Origin: Chloroflexota bacterium
Lineage (GTDB): Bacteria; Chloroflexota; Anaerolineae; Anaerolineales; UBA11657
Direction of reading: 5' to 3'
Length of the DNA: 6,693 bases
NCBI GenBank assembly: GCA_003670425.1
Contig: QWRL01000131.1
Coordinates: 1-6,693, forward strand
Each line of letters opens with the position of its first letter. The stretch's first letter is position 1. Shown in pieces: positions 1-6,363 of the stretch. Below the pieces are notes generated by a model. It had not been told where the DNA came from. It worked only from the letters and a program-made list of their open reading frames with translations, and did no database searches. Position numbers and translations under genes: made by a program.

Positions 1-321
1 CGTACAAGCGCATCATGGTTGCATTTGGTAACGACACTATAGATGTTCATTGAGTGTTATACGAAGCTGCTTGTTTTGATGGCCGCTCATGTGCGCAGAT
101 GCGCCAGTGGCAGGCTAGCGCTCCGCGCATGCGATGTCCCGCGCCTACGGACGGTGGCAACTCTTATGTGTGCATACGATCGAGCTAGATGCACCGGCAC
201 GGTGTAAGCAGTGCCAAAAATTACAGCGCAATTGACGGATTTTGCGGCAGCTGTTACTCTGCAGGCAGGCAACAGCCACACCAATCCGTTTTAGCCAAAG
301 CAACCCATAGGAGACTTAACA
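1..321. other. Left-edge non-coding stretch upstream of osmC
   Basis: No convincing gene is visible here. Reading frame 3 from the left edge gives 16 codons starting YKRIMVAFGND and a TGA at 51-53, which could be the tail of a gene outside the window, but it is too short to judge. The remaining bases have frequent stops in all plus frames, and the one minus-strand frame (87-284) has no ribosome binding site and no recognisable motif. The right-hand part holds the probable osmC promoter and ribosome binding site. Confidence 0.5.
232..260 (+). promoter_or_regulatory. Probable sigma-70 promoter of osmC
   Basis: A -35 element TTGACG (232-237) is followed, after exactly 17 bases, by a weak -10 element TACTCT (255-260). 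The TG at 252-253 gives an extended -10 (TGnTA). Transcription would begin near 267, leaving a leader of about 55 bases before the ATG at 322. A 6-bp inverted repeat, GCTGTT (250-255) and AACAGC (271-276), straddles the predicted start and could be a regulator site. The -35 match and spacing are seen directly; promoter activity is inferred. Confidence 0.5.
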
Positions 322-741
322 ATGGCCATTCGCAATTCATCCGCCACTTGGAAGGGCACGCTAAAGGAAGGCGCCGGCACGCTGACCGTCGGCTCCGGCC
401 ACTACGAGGGCCCGTACACTTTCGCCTCCCGTTTTGAGAGCGGCGCGGGCACCAACCCGGAAGAGCTGATCGGCGCGGCCCACGCCGGCTGCTATTCGAT
501 GTTCCTTTCCGCCATGCTGACCGACAACGGCACGCCGCCCGTGCGCGTGACCACCACCGCCACCGTTCATCTGGGCGCCGGGCCCACCATCACCCAAATC
601 GATCTGGTGTGCACGGCCGATGTGCACGGTATCTCTGCCGAGAAATTTGCAGAGCTGGCTGCCGGCGCCAAAGCCAAGTGCCCAATCTCCAAGGCGCTGG
701 CGGCGGTGGAGACGGTGACCCTGGACGCAAAGCTTGTCTAA
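322..741 (+). CDS. osmC: OsmC family organic hydroperoxide peroxidase
   Basis: This is a 139-residue cytoplasmic thiol peroxidase of the OsmC/Ohr family, which reduces organic hydroperoxides using a cysteine pair and is classically induced by osmotic and oxidative stress. The sequence follows E. coli OsmC closely, including the stretch GTNPEELIGAAHAGC at residues 43-57. The reactive Cys57 lies at the start of the central helix and the resolving Cys120 in KAKCPISK, with Arg37 (ASRFE) and Glu47/Glu48 as the polar partners expected in the active site. Length matches the family (about 140 residues), so it looks intact. The ATG is set by a strong AGGAGA (309-314) seven bases upstream. OsmC rather than Ohr is favoured by the GTNPEELIGAAHA wording. 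It appears to be a single-gene unit with its own promoter; the next gene starts 193 bases downstream. Confidence 0.93.
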   Translation: MAIRNSSATWKGTLKEGAGTLTVGSGHYEGPYTFASRFESGAGTNPEELIGAAHAGCYSMFLSAMLTDNGTPPVRVTTTATVHLGAGPTITQIDLVCTADVHGISAEKFAELAAGAKAKCPISKALAAVETVTLDAKLV

Positions 742-754
742 CCGCTAGCCGAGC

Positions 755-775
755 CGCGGCGTTGTGTTCGCCGTG
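755..775 (+). terminator. Weak hairpin after osmC
   Basis: Starting 13 bases past the osmC stop, CGCGGCG (755-761) can pair with CGCCGTG (769-775) around a 7-base loop, with one G-T wobble. No T-run follows, so it is at best an incomplete intrinsic terminator or a 3'-end-protecting hairpin. Confidence 0.2.
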
Positions 776-840
776 TGCCCTGCGTTGCAGCTGTAAGCCC
801 AACGCTTAGCAGGCTGCACATGCAGACGTTCACGCCAAAC

Positions 841-854
841 TGCAGCGCGCTGCA
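841..854. repeat. Perfect 14-bp palindrome
   Basis: TGCAGCGCGCTGCA reads the same on both strands. It lies about 80 bases upstream of the start of the DinB-fold gene, in non-coding DNA. It could be a dimeric regulator's site, but GC-rich palindromes are not rare in this composition. Confidence 0.4.
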
Positions 855-885
855 TCTGATGCGCGGGAAATATTCAAAACCGGCG

Positions 886-905
886 TATTGCGGGCGGACG
901 CAATA
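886..905. repeat. Inverted repeat TATTGCG-N6-CGCAATA before DinB-fold gene
   Basis: Two perfect 7-base arms (886-892 and 899-905) are separated by six bases, ending 29 bases before the preferred ATG at 935. The 20-base dyad has the size and spacing of a helix-turn-helix dimer operator, and could alternatively form a hairpin in the leader. The arms are seen directly; the regulatory role is inference. Confidence 0.4.
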
Positions 906-934
906 GCGCACAGGCATCCATGCCGGGAGCTGCC

Positions 935-1441
935 ATGTCACACCCGCTTCTCACCCAGCTGCGTTTTACCCGCGCTGAATTCCAGCGCGGGCTGGCGAAC
1001 GTCACGGAAAGTGATGCCCGCACGCACTGCGGGCAAATGAACTGCATCAGCTGGATCATCGGGCATCTGGCGTGGCAGGAGCAACTGTACTGGCTGACGC
1101 GCGTGCAGGGGCAAATCCTGCTGCCGGAATTGAACACACTATGTGCCAACGGCGCACCGCAAAGCACACCGCCGCTGGCTGAGATGTGGCAGGCATGGAC
1201 CACGGTTGTTCAGGCAGCCAACCCGTATCTGGAAAGCCTGACCACGGAAACATTAACCACCCACATGCTGGTGGATGGCAAAGCGCTGCGCGAGAGTGTG
1301 GGCACAATGCTGCTGCGCATGATTTATCACTACTGGCATCACCTCGGCGAATCGCAGGCGATCCGCCAGAATCTGGGGCACGCAAATTTGGAGAGTTTTG
1401 TGGGTGCAATTGGCCGGGAAGCGCCATACGCACCACAGTAG
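935..1441 (+). CDS. DinB-fold (DUF664-like) family protein
   Basis: A 168-residue protein of the DinB/YfiT-like four-helix-bundle superfamily. Members usually bind a divalent metal through three histidines; some are bacillithiol- or mycothiol-dependent transferases, but most, including this kind in Gram-negatives, have no assigned reaction. The expected ligands are visible as His44 in helix 2 (IIGHLAWQE) and the pair His132 and His136 in YHYWHHLGE, giving the family's H...HxxxH pattern. The opening HPLLTQLRFTRAEF is the usual first helix. I chose the ATG at 935 because GGGAG (925-929) sits five bases before it; the in-frame ATG at 920 would add five residues but has no ribosome binding site. 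There is no signal peptide or membrane segment, so it is probably cytoplasmic. It is convergent with the next gene and separated from osmC by 193 bases. Family assignment is solid, function unknown. Confidence 0.82.
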   Translation: MSHPLLTQLRFTRAEFQRGLANVTESDARTHCGQMNCISWIIGHLAWQEQLYWLTRVQGQILLPELNTLCANGAPQSTPPLAEMWQAWTTVVQAANPYLESLTTETLTTHMLVDGKALRESVGTMLLRMIYHYWHHLGESQAIRQNLGHANLESFVGAIGREAPYAPQ

Positions 1442-1500
1442 CACCTGGCCAGCAGCGTTCCGCCCGCCCGGGTTGGCAAGCTGCGGCAGGCGGCGCCGGG

Positions 1501-1555
1501 TGTTGGTCGGCGGCCATTGAGCCCGGCCGGCCCGGGAAGACAGCCAACAGTTTTT
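1501..1555 (+). terminator. Possible intrinsic terminator after DinB-fold gene
   Basis: TGTTGG (1501-1506) can pair with CCAACA (1544-1549), enclosing a GC-rich inner hairpin CCCGG (1522-1526) with CCGGG (1532-1536), and a TTTTT run follows at 1551-1555. Pairing is interrupted by unpaired bases, so the structure is imperfect. It lies between convergent genes, where a terminator is expected, and its T-run overlaps the stop codon of the minus-strand gene. Confidence 0.35.
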
Positions 1556-2225
1556 ACAGATAGTTGAGTGCGGTCGCCGGCGAAACCCGCCGGTAGTACT
1601 CCACTGCGGCGCCGGCCGCAGTTGCGGCATGGCGCCGGCCGCGTAACGCTTCGCGCGCCGCCGCGTCCAACGCCGGTGTGTCATTAATGATTTCAGCCAG
1701 GTACGGTTCCAATGCCGGGGGGCAGGTGACTTGGATGTCACTTTCAACCACCAGCTCGCCGGGCCGGTAGACCAATCCGAACTTTAGTCGTTGGAGGGCT
1801 GAGCTGCGTGTCTGCCGTTCCAGTTCGGCCGCGCGTGGAGGCATGTCCGGCACAAGCAGGATGGTAACGCCCCGGTCATTGATGGCGCGCACGCATTCCT
1901 CAGCAGTGCCGCCAACCGTGATGCGTTTGTGGTCTGGCCAAATGTCGAGCATGCCATAGTTGCCCGGCACACAATTGATTCCAAACATAAAGTAGTCTGG
2001 ATAGATGAAGTAATCCTCACCGGATTGGCGCTGGATATCATAGAACGCCGTGACGGCACTCATGATTAGCCCGCTGGCCCACATTGCTTGCATTGGTTCG
2101 CGGATCACAATTCCCAGGCGCTCTTGCGCGCTGAATCCCGGCGTGAGATCCGCAAAAGAGGCGAGCCGCTGACCGTTGCAGGTTACTTGAAATCTGTCGG
2201 ACGTAAGTTCGGTGGAGGAGTGCAT
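1554..2225 (-). CDS. Conserved-looking hypothetical protein, 223 aa
   Basis: I do not recognise a named family. The 223-residue product has no signal peptide, no clear membrane helix and no standard nucleotide-binding or catalytic motif, so it is probably a soluble cytoplasmic protein. The middle is rich in aromatic and turn residues that look conserved: YFIYPDYFMF (72-81), GNYGMLDIWPDHK (88-100) and RAINDRGVTILLVPD (113-127). The last phrase resembles a strand-helix-strand unit. The C-terminal third is alanine-rich and helical. The ATG at 2225 is the only possible start at that end because an in-frame TGA lies two codons upstream; the ribosome binding site is weak (GTGAG three bases before the ATG). 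It is convergent with the DinB-fold gene and downstream of the GYD-domain gene on the same strand, with a 177-base gap containing a terminator-like hairpin, so it is probably transcribed on its own. Codon use resembles its neighbours, which supports a real gene. Function is unknown. Confidence 0.75.
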   Translation of the reverse strand: MHSSTELTSDRFQVTCNGQRLASFADLTPGFSAQERLGIVIREPMQAMWASGLIMSAVTAFYDIQRQSGEDYFIYPDYFMFGINCVPGNYGMLDIWPDHKRITVGGTAEECVRAINDRGVTILLVPDMPPRAAELERQTRSSALQRLKFGLVYRPGELVVESDIQVTCPPALEPYLAEIINDTPALDAAAREALRGRRHAATAAGAAVEYYRRVSPATALNYL

Positions 2226-2332
2226 AACTCACACGCGCAGCGGATAAACTTTGCGCAGCCAATCGCAGCGCACATATTCAGGTTCTTCCCGGGCGCTCAA
2301 ACCGCGCCGCAGCCACACTCCGCGCAGCAGGT

Positions 2333-2374
2333 AAAGCTGCCGCCGACCTCACCCGGCATGCCGGCAGCAGCTTC
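2333..2374 (-). terminator. Possible intrinsic terminator after GYD-domain gene
   Basis: AAGCTGC (2334-2340) pairs with GCAGCTT (2367-2373); the alternative register GCTGCCG (2336-2342) with CGGCAGC (2362-2368) is also possible. A perfect 12-bp palindrome, CCGGCATGCCGG (2353-2364), lies inside. On the minus strand it begins about 30 bases past the GYD-domain stop and ends in TTTA, a short T-run. The position fits a terminator, but the T-run is weak. Confidence 0.4.
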
Positions 2375-2402
2375 CATTGCGGTATTCGAAGTGCAATAGT
2401 GC

Positions 2403-2723
2403 TTACTGTCCCGGAGCCCGGTAGACGGGGGACATCTTTGCCGCCGCATCAAGCTCTTCGCAAGTCATCAAGACGGTTGTTTTGACCGTCGCGCCGCCAC
2501 TAGCTGATATCGTCAATGCTAGCGCAGCCACGCTGGCGTGGTCCGGAAAGTCGCCGATCACGTAACAATCGGTATCGCCGAACGCAAAGTAAAACGATTC
2601 CAGTTTGCCACCCATTGACTTAGTTGCCTGCTCGGCGACTGCGCGGCGCTTTGTGCCACCCTCTTTTAGCAAGCCCTTCGCACCCTCTACCGTGTAGTTC
2701 ACATGCAAAAGAAATTTGGCCAT
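2403..2723 (-). CDS. GYD domain-containing protein
   Basis: A complete 106-residue protein of the GYD family, small ferredoxin-like-fold proteins common in bacteria whose biochemical role is not established. The typical wording is present: MAKFLLHVNYTVEGAKGLLK (1-20), then EGGTKRR (21-27), then the family's signature block FYFAFGDTDCYVIGDFPD (44-61), and a C-terminal TTVLMTCEELDAA leading to a YRAPGQ end. There is no signal peptide, so it should be cytoplasmic. The ATG is set by a strong AAGGAG (complement of 2730-2735) six bases upstream. It is divergent from the SulP gene across a 242-base spacer that must hold promoters for both. It is followed on the same strand by the unknown 223-residue gene, with a hairpin between. 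Family assignment is confident; no function should be inferred from it. Confidence 0.88.
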   Translation of the reverse strand: MAKFLLHVNYTVEGAKGLLKEGGTKRRAVAEQATKSMGGKLESFYFAFGDTDCYVIGDFPDHASVAALALTISASGGATVKTTVLMTCEELDAAAKMSPVYRAPGQ

Positions 2724-2729
2724 TTTGAT

Positions 2730-2735
2730 CTCCTT
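2730..2735 (-). promoter_or_regulatory. Strong ribosome binding site of GYD-domain gene
   Basis: AAGGAG on the minus strand, six bases ahead of the ATG at 2723. It fixes the start codon and is among the strongest Shine-Dalgarno sequences in the window. Confidence 0.75.
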
Positions 2736-2921
2736 GAGTTAACTGTGCGCATCTCGCGAAGCGCACTGACTCGCAGTCTAACATGGCGCACTTTTGCAGC
2801 GGCGGAGCGGACGCATTTTTAGCAACCGCGAGCTGCGCTGCACATGATGGTCGCCACCACTCCGCGCTCGGCCATGCTGCGTGGCGCCGGCAGCCCGCTG
2901 CGCAGCGTGCGTTATGCTTGC

Positions 2922-2938
2922 CATTGCGCCCTGCAATG
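2922..2938 (+). repeat. Hairpin just upstream of SulP gene
   Basis: CATTGC (2922-2927) and GCAATG (2933-2938) form a perfect 6-bp stem with a 5-base loop, 27 bases before the SulP ATG. It could be an operator half-site pair or a leader hairpin. Its 3' arm contains the ATG (2936) of a seven-codon frame that ends six bases before the SulP start. Confidence 0.3.
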
Positions 2939-2965
2939 ACTGACCGCCCGCCCGTTTAAAAACAC

Positions 2966-4633
2966 ATGCCGCACCGCACGCTGCCGGCTTTGCTGCGCCA
3001 TGAATTTTCCGGCTACACGCCCGTCAAGTTCCGGCAGGATGTGGTGGCCGGGTTTGCGGTAACGGCTGTGGCGCTGCCGCTGGCACTGGCGTTTGCCGTG
3101 GCATCCGGCGCCAATGCTGGCGCTGGCTTGGTGACTGCAATTGTGGCGGGTTTTGTAATCGGCGGTTTGTCCGGTGCGCCGTACCAGATATCCGGGCCCA
3201 CGGGCTCTATGACCGCGGTGATGCTGGTGCTGGCACAAAGGCATGGCATGCCGGGCATTTGGGTGGCGGGTGCCATGGCCGGGGCAATGCTGCTGGTAAT
3301 TGGCTTGCTGCGCCTCGGGCGCTTCTTTGCATTCATTCCCGCGCCCGTCATCGCCGGCTTTACCACCGGTATTGCGCTCATCATCGCCATCGGGCAGCTG
3401 GACAACCTGCTGGGAATTAAAACTGCCGCTGCGCCCAGCGCTGCGCTCAAACTGCTTGGTTACTTTCGGGGTGGCTGGCTGCCGGACTGGCACACGCTGG
3501 CACTGGGCGGGCTGGTGATGGCCGGCATGCTGCTGTTGCCCAAGCACTGGGCCGCGCGCGTGCCGGCTTCATTGCTGGCCATCATTGCCGCCAGCGCACT
3601 TAACGCTGCGCTGCAGTGGCCGGTACCGGTGATTGGCGCCATTCCGCACTCCTTTCTGCTCGCACAACATTTGTCGTTCAGCTCCATCCCGTGGGCCGGC
3701 TTGGGGGAGTTTGTGGCGCCCGCAATGGCAATTGCCGCGCTGTGCGCACTGGAGGGGCTGCTGTGCGGCGCGGTTGCCAGCAACATGACCGGTATTCGCC
3801 TGCAGGTAAACCAGGAGTTGATTGCGCAGGGTGTGGGCAACCTGCTCATTCCGTTCTTCGGCGGCGTGCCGGCCACATCCGCCATTGCGCGCACCAGCGT
3901 GGGCATCCGCGCCGGCGGGCACACGCGCATCGTCAGCATCACCTATGCTGCCACCGTGGCCGCCTGCATGTTTGTGCTGGCACCGCTGCTGGCGCGCATT
4001 CCGTTTGCAGCGCTGGCCGGCGTGCTGCTGGTTACCACCTGGCACATGAACGAATGGGAATCCATCCGCTACATCTTTGGCCACCGCTTCAAAACCGCCA
4101 TCATCACCTACCTGCTCACGCTCACAGCCACCATCACGCTCGATCTGACACAGGCCATTCTGTTCGGCGCATTGTTGTCCGGGGCGGCGTTCCTGAACCA
4201 GATAGCCCGCATAGAAATTGAAGTGCAGGCGGTGGACCCTGCGCGCCTGCGCCAGCGCGGCATTGAAACCGCGGGCAAGTGCAGCCACATGCGCGTAGCC
4301 TACCTTACCGGCCCGCTGTTCTTTGCGGCCACTGGCCATTTCAATGAAGCTTTTGCGCAGCTCAAAGGCACGCACGCCCTTATTCTTTCGCTGCGCGGCA
4401 TGCCGCTGATCGACACTTCCGGCCTGCAGGCGCTGGCTGCGCTGCACGCCAGACTGCAGCGCAGCGGCGGTACACTCATGCTGGCTGGAATGCACGTGGA
4501 TGTGCGGCGCATGCTGGAGCGCGGCGGCCTGCTGGCTGCAATTGGGGCGGAGAATATTTTCTGGAGTGCGGATCAGGCGATTGTGGCTGCCGAGCAGCGC
4601 GCCTGTGCCCACTGCGCAAGCAGCCCCGCCTAA
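2966..4633 (+). CDS. SulP family inorganic anion transporter with STAS domain
   Basis: A 555-residue inner-membrane transporter of the SulP/SLC26 family, which moves sulfate, bicarbonate, dicarboxylates or similar anions, often with Na+ or H+. The membrane domain spans about residues 24-415. It opens with the family's RQDVVAGFAVTAVALPLALA (24-43), has the anion-site loop QISGPTGSM (74-82), a conserved helix ALEGLL with Glu263, and the NQELIAQGVGN block (from 282) followed by GGVPATSAIARTS. A cytoplasmic STAS domain occupies about 440-545, with the loop PLIDTSG (Asp483, Ser485), the position phosphorylated in SpoIIAA-type STAS proteins. Length is normal for the family. Substrate cannot be told from sequence; the wording recalls BicA-like and DauA-like members equally. 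The ATG at 2966 has no clear ribosome binding site (upstream is GTTTAAAAACAC), but an in-frame TAA at 2957 rules out a longer protein. The tail ends in CAHC (547-550), an unusual CxxC. It is followed 110 bases later by the YbjT-like gene. Confidence 0.92.
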   Translation: MPHRTLPALLRHEFSGYTPVKFRQDVVAGFAVTAVALPLALAFAVASGANAGAGLVTAIVAGFVIGGLSGAPYQISGPTGSMTAVMLVLAQRHGMPGIWVAGAMAGAMLLVIGLLRLGRFFAFIPAPVIAGFTTGIALIIAIGQLDNLLGIKTAAAPSAALKLLGYFRGGWLPDWHTLALGGLVMAGMLLLPKHWAARVPASLLAIIAASALNAALQWPVPVIGAIPHSFLLAQHLSFSSIPWAGLGEFVAPAMAIAALCALEGLLCGAVASNMTGIRLQVNQELIAQGVGNLLIPFFGGVPATSAIARTSVGIRAGGHTRIVSITYAATVAACMFVLAPLLARIPFAALAGVLLVTTWHMNEWESIRYIFGHRFKTAIITYLLTLTATITLDLTQAILFGALLSGAAFLNQIARIEIEVQAVDPARLRQRGIETAGKCSHMRVAYLTGPLFFAATGHFNEAFAQLKGTHALILSLRGMPLIDTSGLQALAALHARLQRSGGTLMLAGMHVDVRRMLERGGLLAAIGAENIFWSADQAIVAAEQRACAHCASSPA

Positions 4634-4655
4634 GTTGGCCCCCGGGCCGGCCCGC

Positions 4656-4681
4656 CAGCAGCTGCCAGTTTCCGGCTGCTG
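4656..4681 (+). terminator. Hairpin between SulP and YbjT-like genes
   Basis: CAGCAGC (4656-4662) pairs with GCTGCTG (4675-4681), extended inward by a T-G and a G-C pair to nine pairs around an 8-base loop. It begins 23 bases after the SulP stop. No T-run follows (CCAAAATCC), so termination would be partial at best. A perfect 10-bp palindrome GGGCCGGCCC (4644-4653) lies just before it. Confidence 0.3.
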
Positions 4682-4731
4682 CCAAAATCCAGCGCGCAGC
4701 GCAGGCACCGCGCAGCCATAAATAATAGGAT

Positions 4732-4735
4732 GGAG
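4732..4735 (+). promoter_or_regulatory. Ribosome binding site fixing the GTG start
   Basis: GGAG (4732-4735), preceded by AGGA (4727-4730), lies seven bases before the GTG at 4743. It decides for GTG as the start; no in-frame ATG exists near the beginning of the Rossmann fold. Confidence 0.6.
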
Positions 4736-4742
4736 CTTACAA

Positions 4743-6230
4743 GTGACTGATCAACAAACAACAAACACAGCCGGCCTGCCAGCCGGCGCGCGCATTCTGC
4801 TGACCGGCGCCAGCGGATACGTGGGCGGGCGCCTCTTGCAATTGCTGGAGCAGCAGGGCTACCGCGTGCGCTGCCTGGCGCGCCGGCCGGCCGTGGTGCA
4901 GCAAAAAGCCGGCCCCGGCACGGAGGTGGTGGCGGGCGATGTGCTTGACCGCGCCAGCCTGGATGCCGCGCTGCAGGGCATGCAAGCCGCGTTCTATATG
5001 GTGCACTCGATGGGATCAAGCGGCTCCTTTGAAGCAGCCGACCGGCAAGCCGCGCTGAACTTCGGCGCGGCTGCGCAGGCGGCCGGCGTGCAGCGCATAA
5101 TTTACCTTGGCGGTTTGGGCGACGACAGCGTGCGCCTATCCGCGCATCTGCGCAGCCGGCAGGAGGTGGGGCAGATCTTGCGCCAGTTTGGCGTGCCCGT
5201 GCTGGAGTTCCGCGCATCAATTGTGCTCGGCTCCGGCAGCCTATCGTTTGAAATGATCCGCTCGCTGGTGGAGCATCTGCCGGTGATGATCACACCCAAG
5301 TGGGTAAAGGTGCCGGCGCAGCCCATCGCCATTGACGACCTGCTGGAGTACCTGCTGGCCGCGCTCAGCCTGCCTGTTGCAGAATACCGCGTGTTTGAGA
5401 TTGGCGGCGCCGACCAGGTGTCCTATGCGGACATCATGCGCGAGTATGCGCGCCAGCGCAAGCTGCGCCTGCGCATGCTGCCGGTGCCGGTGCTCACGCC
5501 ATTCCTCTCCAGCTTGTGGTTGGGATTCATCACGCCGTTGTACGCGCGCATCGGGCGCAAGCTGATTGAAAGCATTGTGCATCCCACCGTGGTGCGCGAC
5601 CCGGCAGCCCTCAAAACTTTTAGCGTGCGCCCGCGCGGCGTGGCAGAGGCGCTGCGCCGCGCGCTGGCCAATGAAGACCGGCAGTTTGCGGCCACGCGCT
5701 GGTCCGATGCGCTCTCTTCGGCCGGCGACCAGCGCGCATGGGGCGGCGTGCAGTTTGGCTCGCGCCTGGTGGACTCGCGCACGCTGCGCGTGGCAGCGCT
5801 GCCGGCTGCAGCCTTCGCACCCATCGAACGCATCGGCGGCGACACCGGCTGGTACGCGTGGAACTGGCTGTGGGACTTGCGCGGCATATTGGACCTGCTG
5901 GTGGGCGGCGTGGGCACGCGGCGCGGGCGGCCTTCCCCCACCGTGATGCAAATTGGCGACGCGGTGGATTTCTGGCGCGTGGAGGCGATTGAACCAAACC
6001 ACCATGTGCGCCTGGCAGCAGAGATGAAGCTGCCCGGGCGCGCCTGGCTGGAGTTTGAAGTAACGGCGGACGGCGCGCAAACCATAATCCGGCAGACCGC
6101 CACCTTTGATCCCGTGGGGCTGGCCGGCAGAATTTACTGGTACGCGCTGTACCCGCTGCACCAGCTGGTGTTTAGAGACATGCTGCGCGGCATTGCGCAG
6201 GCCGCACTGCAGGCGCCGCGCGCTGCGTGA
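4743..6230 (+). CDS. YbjT-like SDR family protein with C-terminal DUF2867 domain
   Basis: A 495-residue two-domain protein resembling E. coli YbjT (about 476 residues). The N-terminal part is an NmrA/atypical short-chain dehydrogenase Rossmann fold: TGASGYVGG (21-29) gives GxxGxxG, the basic pair Arg47-Arg48 after strand 2 suggests NADP(H), and Asp66 follows strand 3. Family phrases shared with YbjT include YMVHSMG (85-91), HLRSRQEVG (135-143) and RASIVLGSGSLSFEMIR. The usual SDR Tyr-xxx-Lys catalytic pair is absent, so it may bind the nucleotide without being a normal dehydrogenase. The C-terminal DUF2867 region (about 335-490) shows RIGGDTGWYAWNWLWDLRG (363-381) and GDAVDFWRV (405-413), the latter part looking like a ligand-binding SRPBCC-type fold. 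The start is GTG, supported by GGAG seven bases upstream. No signal peptide is visible; hydrophobic patches near 244-275 and at the C-terminus may allow membrane contact. It could be cotranscribed with the SulP gene. The reaction is unknown. Confidence 0.88.
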   Translation: MTDQQTTNTAGLPAGARILLTGASGYVGGRLLQLLEQQGYRVRCLARRPAVVQQKAGPGTEVVAGDVLDRASLDAALQGMQAAFYMVHSMGSSGSFEAADRQAALNFGAAAQAAGVQRIIYLGGLGDDSVRLSAHLRSRQEVGQILRQFGVPVLEFRASIVLGSGSLSFEMIRSLVEHLPVMITPKWVKVPAQPIAIDDLLEYLLAALSLPVAEYRVFEIGGADQVSYADIMREYARQRKLRLRMLPVPVLTPFLSSLWLGFITPLYARIGRKLIESIVHPTVVRDPAALKTFSVRPRGVAEALRRALANEDRQFAATRWSDALSSAGDQRAWGGVQFGSRLVDSRTLRVAALPAAAFAPIERIGGDTGWYAWNWLWDLRGILDLLVGGVGTRRGRPSPTVMQIGDAVDFWRVEAIEPNHHVRLAAEMKLPGRAWLEFEVTADGAQTIIRQTATFDPVGLAGRIYWYALYPLHQLVFRDMLRGIAQAALQAPRAA

Positions 6231-6231
6231 T

Positions 6232-6272
6232 GCAGCAGCGCGCGCCGGCCGCAAGGCACGCAGCGCTGCTGC
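6232..6272 (+). terminator. Ten-bp hairpin after YbjT-like gene
   Basis: GCAGCAGCGC (6232-6241) and GCGCTGCTGC (6263-6272) are perfectly complementary, with a 21-base GC-rich loop that can pair a little further. It starts one base after the TGA stop. There is no following T-run, so it may be a 3'-end-stabilising hairpin or part of a factor-dependent terminator. Confidence 0.4.
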
Positions 6273-6363
6273 CGTGCGCCGCGCCCACAATTGCGTGCCG
6301 GCCCGCACACTAATCGCATCAAAGCCGCAGCGCCGGCCGGCAGCGGGCAGCGAATCGAAACAT

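Noticed and set aside
920..934. The ATG at 920 as the start of the DinB-fold gene.
   Set aside because: There is no Shine-Dalgarno before it, whereas GGGAG is well spaced for the ATG at 935 and the shorter N-terminus matches the family's first helix.
2088..2399. A 103-codon plus-strand frame spanning the start of the unknown minus gene and the gap behind it.
   Set aside because: Over half of it is non-coding gap containing a terminator-like hairpin, it has no ribosome binding site, and the rest is antisense to a better-supported gene.
2912..3547. A 211-codon minus-strand frame covering the start of the SulP gene.
   Set aside because: It is rich in Gln, His and Arg without any motif; this is an artefact of the other strand of a membrane-protein gene.
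3569..4708. A 379-codon open frame on the minus strand across the SulP gene.
   Set aside because: It is antisense to a clear SulP/STAS protein, has a composition typical of the complement of GC-rich coding DNA (many Arg, Gln, His, Ala), no ribosome binding site and no motif.
4719..4726. AT-rich TAAATAAT before the YbjT-like gene as a -10 promoter element.
   Set aside because: Transcription would start inside the ribosome binding site at about 4733, leaving no functional leader, and no -35 element is seen at the right distance.
6352..6361. GTTTCGATTC on the minus strand resembling a tRNA T-loop.
   Set aside because: The flanking bases do not form the 5-bp T-stem, and no acceptor stem or anticodon arm can be drawn around it.
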